A stretch of DNA of 49,792 nt from assembly GCA_903861145.1 (NCBI GenBank), contig CAIOTH010000023.1, positions 1 to 49,792 on the forward strand, given 5' to 3'. The stretch is from an uncultured Bacteroidota bacterium (lineage in GTDB: Bacteria > Bacteroidota > Bacteroidia > Chitinophagales > LD1). A program made the translations under genes and the position numbers. The notes beneath the pieces are model-generated. The model worked only from the letters and a program-made list of their open reading frames with translations, was not told the origin of the DNA and searched no databases. Positions 25,890 through 33,007 of the stretch are shown piece by piece. Numbering within the stretch: position 1 is the stretch's first letter; each line of letters opens with the position of its first letter.

Positions 25890-28334
25890 TTAGTTTCTCA
25901 ATGGTTTTCCTGAAGTAAGGATTGATTGAATTCTTTCAAGAGATTTCTTCTCTCCGCAAAGCGATAAGAATGCTTCTCTTTCCAAATCCAACAAATACTG
26001 CTCGCTTACTTTTGTTTCGGCCGATAAATCGCCACCGCACATTACATAAGCTATCTTCTTAGCAATCTTCATATCGTGCTCACTCGCGTAACCTCCAATA
26101 TTGAAGGCCGCAACGCCTGCATACAAAGCACCTAAACCGGTTTTGCCTAATACGGTAATATCTTCGCGTTGTGCTTTTTGAACGTAGCCAGCTTCAGCCA
26201 ATTCAATCGCTCTTTCTTTCGCAGCAGCAATCAAACGGTCGGAGTTCAACACAATCAAATCTTTCTTTTTATCCAACACACCAATTCCGTAAGCCTCATA
26301 CGCTGAGGTAGCAACCTTGGCACTTGCAATAGCCTGGAACTTCTCTACCAATTGAGGAATCATAGCGTCGCCATTGTAATATCCATCACTGGCGCGAAGG
26401 GCCATTTCTTTAGTTCCGCCACCACCAGGTATTAAACCCACACCAACTTCAACTAAACCAATATAGGTTTCAGACAAAGCAACTGCGGAGTCAGAGTGCA
26501 TGGTGAATTCACAACCGCCACCTAAAGTCATGTGATGAGGAGCAACTACCACCGGTATTGAAGAATAACGGGTGCGCATAGTAGAAGCCTGGAAAGCGCG
26601 AACCGCAAAATCCAGTTCATCAAAATCCTGCTCAATGGCCATCATAAATATCATAGCAAGGTTAGCACCTGCACTAAAATTTTCACCTTCGTGTCCTATC
26701 ACTAAACCTCTCCAGCCTTGTTGCTCAGCAACGTCGATGGCTTTGTTAATGCCTTCAAGCACTTCACCGCCAATGGCGTTCATTTTGGTGTTCCAGCCAA
26801 TATTCAAAATGCCATCACCAATATCATCCAAGCGGCAAGCGGCAGATTTCCAAACCGGTTTGTTACTTGCAGCTATATCACTTAAAATGATGAACGACTC
26901 AGTGCCCGGGATGGTTTTGTACGATTTGCTTGGTATATCGTAATATTTTCTTTTACCATTTTCAATTTTGTAGAAAGTTTCGTTTCCGGCTGCCAGCATT
27001 TCGGTTACCCATGGTGCAACATTAAACCCTGCTGCGGTCATTTTCTCAACCGTTTTACGAACGCCAACATTATCCCACTGTTCAAATGGCCCCATGCTCC
27101 ACATAAAACCACCGCGCATTGCGTCGTCAATTCTATAAAGCTCGTCCGATATTTCAGGTATGCGCTTGGTTACGTACTCATTCACATAATACGAAAGGGT
27201 ATTTAAGAACATCGCGCCTTTGTCGGTGCTCTTGGCAATAAATTTCAACCTGTCTTTCAGGTTCTCGATTGGCTTGCCACCTTCCAATACCGGGAACTTC
27301 ACCTTCTTGTTAGTAGGCTCATATTCCATGGTATTTACGTTCAGGGTAGTGAACGTTTTTTTACCATTGGCATCTTTCGATTTTTTGAAGAAACCCTGGC
27401 CGCTCTTATCGCCAAACCATTTGTTTTCTACCATCTTGTTTACAAACTCAGGCAGTTTGAACACATCTCTTCTTTCGTCATTTGGCAGATTATCGTAAGC
27501 ACCTTGTGCAACTTTAACCATCGTATCTAAACCAACCACATCGGTAGTGCGGAAAGTAGCCGACTTAGCTTTACCAATAAAAGTTCCACTCAAGGCGTCA
27601 ATTTCATCAACGGTTAATCCCATTTCTTGCTGCAACTTCAATACAGCGCAAATACTAAATACACCAACGCGATTAGCAATAAATGCAGGGGTATCTTTAC
27701 ACAATACAGTTTGCTTGCCTAAGTAAAGCGAGCCATACTCCAGTAAGAAATCAATTACTTCTTTATCAGTTTCTGCCGTTGGGATAATCTCCAGTAAACG
27801 CAGGTACCGCGGGGGGTTGAAATAATGCGTTCCGCAGAAATGCGCACGGAAATCATCGCTTCTTCCCTCTGCCATTAAATGGATAGGAATACCTGAAGTA
27901 TTTGAAGTAATCAAAGTTCCCGGTTTGCGGAATTGCTCTACCTTTTCAAACAACGATTGTTTAATGGCCAGGTTTTCTACCACCACTTCAATTACCCAAT
28001 CTGCGTTCTTTATCCACGATAAATTATCATCAAAGTTACCGGTGGTTATGCGGCTTGCGAAAGCCTTATCATAAACCGGCGATGGATTGCTCTTTAAAGC
28101 GAATGCCAAGGCATCGTTCACCATTTTATTTCTAAGCGCTGGTTTCTTTGCGTCTTCTTCACTCAACTTAGGAGTTACGATGTCCAACAAAAAAACTTTA
28201 AGGCCTATGTTGGCATAGTGCAATGCAATACGCGAACCCATTACGCCCGAACCCAACACGGCTACGGTTTTAATTTTCCTTGATTTAGCAGGCGTTACTT
28301 GCACTGCTTTTTTTTCGGTTGCTGCTGCTTCCAT
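25890..28334 (-). CDS. fadN: Bifunctional 3-hydroxyacyl-CoA dehydrogenase/enoyl-CoA hydratase, FadN-type
   Basis: 814 residues. The NAD-binding site is N-terminal (VLGSGVMGSRIALHYANIG, residues 26-44). The dehydrogenase catalytic region is near residue 165 (HFCGTHYFNPPRY). The hydratase fold is C-terminal, with GHEGENFSAGANL, HHMTLGGGCEFTMHSD and GLVEVGVGLIPGGGG. This dehydrogenase-first order matches Bacillus FadN and is opposite to E. coli FadB. The protein hydrates enoyl-CoA and oxidises the 3-hydroxyacyl-CoA produced. It is the first enzyme gene of the operon, 35 bp after a small secreted protein gene. Its leader contains two GTATTTAGA motifs in the minus-strand intergenic gap. Confidence 0.93.
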   Translation of the reverse strand: MEAAATEKKAVQVTPAKSRKIKTVAVLGSGVMGSRIALHYANIGLKVFLLDIVTPKLSEEDAKKPALRNKMVNDALAFALKSNPSPVYDKAFASRITTGNFDDNLSWIKNADWVIEVVVENLAIKQSLFEKVEQFRKPGTLITSNTSGIPIHLMAEGRSDDFRAHFCGTHYFNPPRYLRLLEIIPTAETDKEVIDFLLEYGSLYLGKQTVLCKDTPAFIANRVGVFSICAVLKLQQEMGLTVDEIDALSGTFIGKAKSATFRTTDVVGLDTMVKVAQGAYDNLPNDERRDVFKLPEFVNKMVENKWFGDKSGQGFFKKSKDANGKKTFTTLNVNTMEYEPTNKKVKFPVLEGGKPIENLKDRLKFIAKSTDKGAMFLNTLSYYVNEYVTKRIPEISDELYRIDDAMRGGFMWSMGPFEQWDNVGVRKTVEKMTAAGFNVAPWVTEMLAAGNETFYKIENGKRKYYDIPSKSYKTIPGTESFIILSDIAASNKPVWKSAACRLDDIGDGILNIGWNTKMNAIGGEVLEGINKAIDVAEQQGWRGLVIGHEGENFSAGANLAMIFMMAIEQDFDELDFAVRAFQASTMRTRYSSIPVVVAPHHMTLGGGCEFTMHSDSAVALSETYIGLVEVGVGLIPGGGGTKEMALRASDGYYNGDAMIPQLVEKFQAIASAKVATSAYEAYGIGVLDKKKDLIVLNSDRLIAAAKERAIELAEAGYVQKAQREDITVLGKTGLGALYAGVAAFNIGGYASEHDMKIAKKIAYVMCGGDLSAETKVSEQYLLDLEREAFLSLCGEKKSLERIQSILTSGKPLRN

Positions 28335-28369
28335 TTTTTGTATTTAGATTTTAGTTTGAAGTATTTAGA

Positions 28370-28711
28370 TTATTTCTGTTTCCGTTTTAAAAAGTAACAC
28401 CAAAAACTGTCGGCCCCTGTTGCATTCGGATTGGGTACTTGAGAATTTACTACTTCCCATCCGTCCTTTGACATTTCGGCAAGAAACTTCAACACCGCCG
28501 TTTGGTTTTCAAGGCTAATTTTAGCATCACTTTTATCCAGCTTGATTTCTTTACTCTCGCCGCTACTATAAGAGACAAATATTTTGGAACCTGAAACCAT
28601 CACCCGACCTGAAACAGTTGCATATTCATAAGCGCTGTTTCCACTCTGAGCATTTACAACTCCTGCTATTAGTAGCAAGACGATTAAAAGTGTCTGAGAT
28701 ATTTTTTTCAT
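28370..28711 (-). CDS. Small secreted protein, DUF4177-like, first gene after the operon operator
   Basis: I start at ATG 28711 (MKKISQTLLIVLLL), giving 113 residues with a signal peptide ending VNAQ. The longer start at 28732 would place coding sequence across the 16-bp operator at 28727-28742. The mature part ends with a GWEVVNSQV and FWCYFLKRKQK pattern resembling DUF4177, a small alpha/beta family of unknown function. Placement between the operator and fadN suggests co-regulation with fatty-acid degradation, perhaps in the envelope. No catalytic residues recognised. Confidence 0.65.
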   Translation of the reverse strand: MKKISQTLLIVLLLIAGVVNAQSGNSAYEYATVSGRVMVSGSKIFVSYSSGESKEIKLDKSDAKISLENQTAVLKFLAEMSKDGWEVVNSQVPNPNATGADSFWCYFLKRKQK

Positions 28712-28726
28712 ATCAGATTCTTTACC

Positions 28727-28742
28727 TACCAACCGTTTGGTA
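28727..28742. promoter_or_regulatory. Operator A, TetR-type, in front of the fad operon
   Basis: TACCAACCGTTTGGTA is a near-perfect palindrome (7 of 8 half-site pairs). It differs by one base from the reverse complement of operator B upstream of the tetR gene. It lies 16 bp before the start of the small secreted protein, so binding would block transcription of the operon or act as a roadblock to read-through from tetR. Confidence 0.7.
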
Positions 28743-28753
28743 AGCGGTTTTAA

Positions 28754-29353
28754 TTAAAATACCGGCTCCTTGGTTTCCTTGTCACTTGTTGTATGCTTAT
28801 CTATCCTATTCAGTATTCTCTTGGTTGTATTCTTTAAATAGGAATGGTCGTTAAACACCCGGCTAAACATCAGGCTTCCTTCTATTTCAGCCACACTGCG
28901 CTCGGCCAGTTCATTGGCAATCTTTTCGGGGTATTTATCCAGGTAAATGGTTTTAACGGCATGGAAGAAGTCCATAAAAAATCTTCTAACCAATTCAGCA
29001 AACTCCGGTACCATCAAGGCAGTTTCAACGCCCATGTTCCCTAAAAGCGAACCCTTTTCTTTATCAAGAAATACTGCTTCTGCCGAGGTAAATAGTCTTT
29101 CAAGGCGTTCTTGAGGAGAACAACTCTTATCGTAGGCGTGGCTAAACACATTGGTCTTAAAAAACTCGTGCACTTCCTTTATCACCTTCTTCATTAACTC
29201 CTCTTTGCTGGGGAAGTAATGATAGAGTGAGCCCTTCTGCAATCCGCAGGCCGCAGCTATATCCGACATAGAGGTATTGAAATAACTCTTCTGCCTGAAA
29301 AGCTTAAGTGCTTCTAGTATGATGGTTTGTTCGTCTACTTTTTGTTTTGGCAT
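28754..29353 (-). CDS. TetR/AcrR family regulator, candidate fatty-acid degradation repressor
   Basis: 199 residues. The N-terminal DNA-binding domain reads ILEALKLFRQKSYFNTSMSDIAAACGLQKGSLYHYFPSKEELM (residues about 8-52 in two parts), a classic TetR HTH with the YHYF recognition-helix end. The C-terminal 140 residues form the ligand-binding helices. Position upstream of fadN-fadA-fadE genes parallels Bacillus FadR, a TetR-type repressor released by long-chain acyl-CoA. A 16-bp palindrome precedes both this gene and the operon. The -33 box of its own promoter falls inside its operator, so autorepression is expected. Ligand is inferred, not seen. Confidence 0.85.
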   Translation of the reverse strand: MPKQKVDEQTIILEALKLFRQKSYFNTSMSDIAAACGLQKGSLYHYFPSKEELMKKVIKEVHEFFKTNVFSHAYDKSCSPQERLERLFTSAEAVFLDKEKGSLLGNMGVETALMVPEFAELVRRFFMDFFHAVKTIYLDKYPEKIANELAERSVAEIEGSLMFSRVFNDHSYLKNTTKRILNRIDKHTTSDKETKEPVF

Positions 29354-29379
29354 AATGGGCCTCGTTTCCTAAGCGAGTT

Positions 29380-29412
29380 CAAAACTAAAACACTTTTTTT
29401 ATTTACCAAACG
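29380..29412 (-). promoter_or_regulatory. tetR promoter, canonical Bacteroidota -33/-7
   Basis: On the minus strand, TTTG (within operator B) is followed by 19 nt and then TAGTTTTG (29380-29387), an exact TTTG-N19-TAnnTTTG arrangement. The -7 box lies 26 bp before the tetR start codon. The -33 element is part of the 16-bp palindrome, so repressor and sigma factor would compete. Confidence 0.75.
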
Positions 29413-29419
29413 GTCGGTA
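29404..29419. promoter_or_regulatory. Operator B, TetR-type, overlapping the tetR promoter
   Basis: TACCAAACGGTCGGTA, inverted, matches operator A at 15 of 16 positions. It covers the -33 box of tetR. I find no third copy in the window. Confidence 0.7.
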
Positions 29420-29645
29420 GGGAAAATAATTGTTAAGAATCCCACTTAGATTTAGCCGGCATCTCATTTGAGACCCCCCTATTGCATTAAATAATTGATA
29501 ATCAAGTATTTGAATTTTATTTTGATACCCCCCTCCTCAGCAATAAGGGAAAATTAGGTAGTCAAGGCATACAAGCAACTCCATTTACACATAAACATGA
29601 TGCTCCTTCCGCTTTACAAGCACTTATTTTTACATTCGCGCCACT

Positions 29646-30236
29646 ATGGGCAAACTTCTTTCAAGGTTTATTTTCTGGCTTTTCGGGTGGAAAATTGATG
29701 ACAGGTTAAAAGGCGATTTAAAGCAAAGTGTAATGCGCAGCGTTATTATAGCATCGCCACACACCAGCAATTGGGACTTTATTTTTTCGCGGGCCACCTT
29801 TTCGCTATTAGATATACCCGTCCGCTTTACTGTAAAAAAGGAATGGTTACGCTTTCCGTTTGGAGGATTGATGACGGCCATGGGCGCCATAGCTATTGAC
29901 CGCTCACCTAAAACCCCCGGCGCCGAACGTCCGAGCCAAACCGACGCCATGATTACGCTATTTGAACAGAATAAGGAACTAGCGGTCATGATTACGCCCG
30001 AAGGAACCCGTGCCCTCCGCACCAAATGGAAAACCGGGTTTTATCACCTTGCAGTTGGTGCCAAAGTGCCAATAGGTTTAGGTTATTTAGATTATAAAAA
30101 CAAAATAGCAGGTGTAGCGCGCCTAATGTACCCCTCTGGCGATATGGAAAAAGATATGAAAGAGATTATGGCCTTTTATAAAAACATACAGGGTAAACAT
30201 CCCGAGAAGTTTTCGGTTGATTTGGATTATGCATAA
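29646..30236 (+). CDS. PlsC-like lysophospholipid/1-acylglycerol acyltransferase family protein
   Basis: 196 residues. The catalytic HX4D motif is HTSNWD (near residue 38), and the substrate motif TPEGTR lies near residue 118, with GAIAIDRS between them, as in short PlsC-like acyltransferases. Such enzymes move an acyl chain onto a lysophospholipid or related acceptor at the inner membrane. It has one weakly hydrophobic N-terminal segment (RFIFWLFGW). It sits alone on the plus strand between the fad operon, divergent, and a convergent alpha/beta hydrolase gene whose stop lies 15 bp beyond. The upstream gap 29420-29645 holds no gene or clear structure. Acceptor unknown. Confidence 0.8.
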   Translation: MGKLLSRFIFWLFGWKIDDRLKGDLKQSVMRSVIIASPHTSNWDFIFSRATFSLLDIPVRFTVKKEWLRFPFGGLMTAMGAIAIDRSPKTPGAERPSQTDAMITLFEQNKELAVMITPEGTRALRTKWKTGFYHLAVGAKVPIGLGYLDYKNKIAGVARLMYPSGDMEKDMKEIMAFYKNIQGKHPEKFSVDLDYA

Positions 30237-30251
30237 CAAAACTTAATAACG

Positions 30252-31106
30252 CTATTTCTCAAAAAACTCCAACAACCGCTCATTCACCCACTCGGGATTA
30301 TCGTGCTGAATAAAATGCCCGCTCGTAGGGTCATAAATAATTTCAAGATTATCGCAATACTCTTTGGTATTATAGGTTAATTCTTTTCCAAGGGCTATAT
30401 CATTTTCACCCCACAACATCAATACCGGCATTTGAAGTTTACCCGTAATGTGCAAACCACCCAATTGTCTAAACGTGGCTCGGTAATAATTAATGGTGGC
30501 AGTTAATGCCCCCGGTTGACTGTAAGCCTCAACATACTTATCGATTTCAGCTTCAGTAATATTCAAAGTTCTGCCTTTAGGTAGAAACGTGGTAAACGCT
30601 TTTGTAAAAAAGCCTTTCAGATCTTTACCCAAAAATCTCTCAGGCAAGCGCGGTAGTTGAAATAAAAAGATGTAATAACTCTTCTTCCATTGGCTGAGAT
30701 TAAATCCCATCAAGGCCTTTTTCATTTCAGATGGATGGCAAATATTCAACACCGCCAGTTTTTTAACCACCTGAGGATATAACGTAGCAACCACCCAGGC
30801 TACCGCACCACCCCAATCATGGCCAACAATAATTGCTTTCTCTTCGCCCAACGCTTTAACGAGTTCGGCAATATCTTTAGCCAGTATATCAATTTTATAA
30901 TTTTGAACGCCCAGAGGCTTATCGCTCAAATTATAACCGCGCATATCAACAGCAACCACTCTGTATTTTTTTGAAAGCACCGGAATTTGATGCCTCCACC
31001 CAAACCAAAACTCAGGAAATCCGTGAAGCAGGATAACAAGTTCACCCTGCCCTTCCTCCATATAATGAAGTCTAATGCCATTAACTGCTGCAAAATGCTC
31101 CGTCAT
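30252..31106 (-). CDS. Alpha/beta hydrolase, epoxide-hydrolase-like
   Basis: 284 residues, no signal peptide. The oxyanion HGFPEFWFGWRHQ motif is followed by the nucleophile elbow GHDWGGAVAW, where Asp replaces Ser as in epoxide hydrolases and haloalkane dehalogenases. The acid lies in WGENDIAL, and the catalytic His in SGHFIQHDNP. The HGFPE tail after the oxyanion segment is more typical of soluble epoxide hydrolases. The gene is last in a minus-strand run after the beta-glucosidase, with a 44-bp gap containing a short CTTTGCG repeat. Substrate not determinable. Confidence 0.85.
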   Translation of the reverse strand: MTEHFAAVNGIRLHYMEEGQGELVILLHGFPEFWFGWRHQIPVLSKKYRVVAVDMRGYNLSDKPLGVQNYKIDILAKDIAELVKALGEEKAIIVGHDWGGAVAWVVATLYPQVVKKLAVLNICHPSEMKKALMGFNLSQWKKSYYIFLFQLPRLPERFLGKDLKGFFTKAFTTFLPKGRTLNITEAEIDKYVEAYSQPGALTATINYYRATFRQLGGLHITGKLQMPVLMLWGENDIALGKELTYNTKEYCDNLEIIYDPTSGHFIQHDNPEWVNERLLEFFEK

Positions 31107-31123
31107 ATTTCTTATGTATTAAC

Positions 31124-31139
31124 CTTTGCGCTCTTTGCG
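31124..31139. repeat. Short CTTTGCG intergenic repeat
   Basis: CTTTGCG occurs at 31124 and 31133 (9-nt period), flanked by TTAA-type ends (TTAACC on one side, GGTAAATTAA on the other). It is related in layout to the CTTAGTG block at 8145-8178. Confidence 0.4.
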
Positions 31140-31150
31140 GTAAATTAAAA

Positions 31151-32581
31151 TCAGGCTTTCAAAAATTCACTAAACCATTTGCCGCTATCTTTCACAATAC
31201 GTTTTTCGGTTTTATAGTCTACCCCCACAATACCAAATTTAGGACGGTAGCCATCGGCCCATTCAAAGTTGTCGGTAAAGCTCCAGATAAAATAGCCACC
31301 TACGTTAACCCCTTCTTTCTTGGCCCTTAAAACCTGTGCCAGGTAATCTTTTATAAATTGTGTGCGTTGCGGGTCGTGTATTTCGCCGTTTACTACCTCG
31401 TCTTTAAAGGCTGCGCCGTTTTCGGTAATGATGATTTTTTTGATCCCTTTATACGCTGCAAACTGTTTGATGATGCGATAGATGCCTTCGGGCAAAACTT
31501 CCCATCCCATATCTGTAACCGGGTGTCCTAGTTTTTTAGGCGAAACGGTAATGCCATGCAACCCGGGCACCAGGCCCAGGTATTTCACTACATCTCGGTT
31601 GTAATTTTGCAGACCAATAAAATCAAATTCAAAAGGCATATTCTTTTCATCATCCTCCTTAATATATTTTTGAATATGCTTTAACACCGGCAAATCTTTA
31701 ACCGGGTAGCCCAATCCCAAAGTAGGTTCTATAAACAAGCGGTTAATCATTACATCCCCGCGCACCGCCGCCTTTTTATTGATTTCCTTATCCTTCCATG
31801 CGTCCACCGAACTACAAGAAAAAGTAGTTCCGATATTTCCATTCTTTACATTGCTTTTCAAAATCCGGCCTCCGGCCCCATGACACATAACCGTATGATG
31901 CACCGCTGGCCAAAATGGTTTAAAGCCCATTTTCCCCGGCGCGTGCATTCCCAACAGATACCCGAGAGCAGTAAAAGCGGCGGGCTCATTAAACACCATC
32001 CAGTTCTTTACCCGGTCGCCGAAGTTGCGTGCGCATACGCCTACATATTCTTCAAACCATTTTATCACATCCCGGTTAACCCAACCGCCTTTCTCTTGCA
32101 AAGCCTGGGGCAAATCCCAATGATAACAGGTTACCCAGGGTTCCACATTTTCTTTCAAACATTTATCAATAACACGATTGTAAAAATCAATTCCTTTTTG
32201 ATTTACCTGTCCGGTGCCCTGCGGTATTACACGGCTCCAGCCAATAGAGAAGCGGGATGCAGGGATATGCATCTTGTGCATCAACTCAATATCATCATTG
32301 TAGAGGTGGTAGAAATCGTCGGCTTTATCAGCGGTTTCATGCTTTTCTATTTTGCCGGGGTGGTGATGTACAAAGTGGTCCCAAATGGATTCACCTTTGC
32401 CATCTTCATTCCAACCGCCTTCAATCTGGTAGGCAGCCGAGGCTGTGCCCCAAACAAAATCTTTTCCAAAATCGCTGCGTTTTAATTGTTCATCAGCCAG
32501 CAAAGCAGCCAGCAAATTATTCGGAACTAATGTTCCCGCACCAACTACGGCACTTAGTTTAAGCCATGCTTCTCTTGTCAT
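31151..32581 (-). CDS. GH1 family beta-glucosidase
   Basis: 476 residues. The acid/base glutamate is Glu199 in FNEP, and the nucleophile is about Glu387 in ITENG; DFVWGTASAAYQIEGGW is the GH1 N-terminal signature. GH1 enzymes hydrolyse beta-glucosides or related beta-glycosides with retention. Residues 1-30 (MTREAWLKLSAVVGAGTL...) look like the twin-arginine signal with a WLKLSA core common in Bacteroidota, but only one Arg (residue 3) is present, so export is uncertain. It follows a sodium:solute symporter and a small membrane gene on the same strand, suggesting uptake and hydrolysis of a beta-linked sugar. Confidence 0.9.
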   Translation of the reverse strand: MTREAWLKLSAVVGAGTLVPNNLLAALLADEQLKRSDFGKDFVWGTASAAYQIEGGWNEDGKGESIWDHFVHHHPGKIEKHETADKADDFYHLYNDDIELMHKMHIPASRFSIGWSRVIPQGTGQVNQKGIDFYNRVIDKCLKENVEPWVTCYHWDLPQALQEKGGWVNRDVIKWFEEYVGVCARNFGDRVKNWMVFNEPAAFTALGYLLGMHAPGKMGFKPFWPAVHHTVMCHGAGGRILKSNVKNGNIGTTFSCSSVDAWKDKEINKKAAVRGDVMINRLFIEPTLGLGYPVKDLPVLKHIQKYIKEDDEKNMPFEFDFIGLQNYNRDVVKYLGLVPGLHGITVSPKKLGHPVTDMGWEVLPEGIYRIIKQFAAYKGIKKIIITENGAAFKDEVVNGEIHDPQRTQFIKDYLAQVLRAKKEGVNVGGYFIWSFTDNFEWADGYRPKFGIVGVDYKTEKRIVKDSGKWFSEFLKA

Positions 32582-32679
32582 GCGATTTGTTGAATTTAAA
32601 AACGGGTGATTTTATTTCAATGAAATGAACGTAGTAACTTTTAACCAAAACACGAAACTTGGGCTTAAACAATCGGAGT

Positions 32680-32988
32680 TCAGAATAATTTCACGCCAAA
32701 TATAAATTTCAACCAGGCCACGCCAACGATAATAATCGGAATCAACAATAGCCCAATCTGCAAAACGCCGAATTTAACCGGCCACTTTCTATAAACCTAT
32801 CTCGCCCAATTTGCAAAAGGCAAAAGGATAATGAACGAGAAAAACACTCCTGTCATAAAAAAGGTATCACCCATCTCTCCGTCCGAAACACGGAGAAAAA
32901 AGCAAAACAGCAACACCAGGCCGAAAAGTAACAGCCAATAAGAAATCAGAATCACACGTACAAAAAATTTCAAACCCGTATCGTTCAT
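32680..32988 (-). pseudogene. Small membrane protein with in-frame amber codon (possible pseudogene)
   Basis: I start at ATG 32988 (MNDTGLKFFVRVILIS), 19 bp after the symporter stop; the longer in-frame start inside the symporter is unlikely. Sixty-three residues with two hydrophobic helices run to TAG at 32797-32799. The same frame then continues for 38 codons to TGA at 32680, reading VYRKWPVKFG followed by a strong third membrane helix (LLLIPIIIVGVAWLKFIF). A CAG-to-TAG change would explain the split of a 102-residue three-helix protein. Alternatives are a genuine 63-residue product, read-through, or a sequencing error. No family recognised. Confidence refers to the reading frame, not to the inactivation. 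Confidence 0.5.
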
Positions 32989-33007
32989 CTGCGTTTCAAA
33001 AACCGGT

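Noticed and set aside
29630-30025. 131-residue minus-strand frame opposite the PlsC-like gene
   Set aside because: The plus frame has HX4D and PEGTR motifs; the minus frame has none.
31880-32485. 201-residue plus-strand reading frame opposite the GH1 gene
   Set aside because: The opposite strand carries catalytic GH1 motifs throughout; the antisense frame has no recognisable domain.
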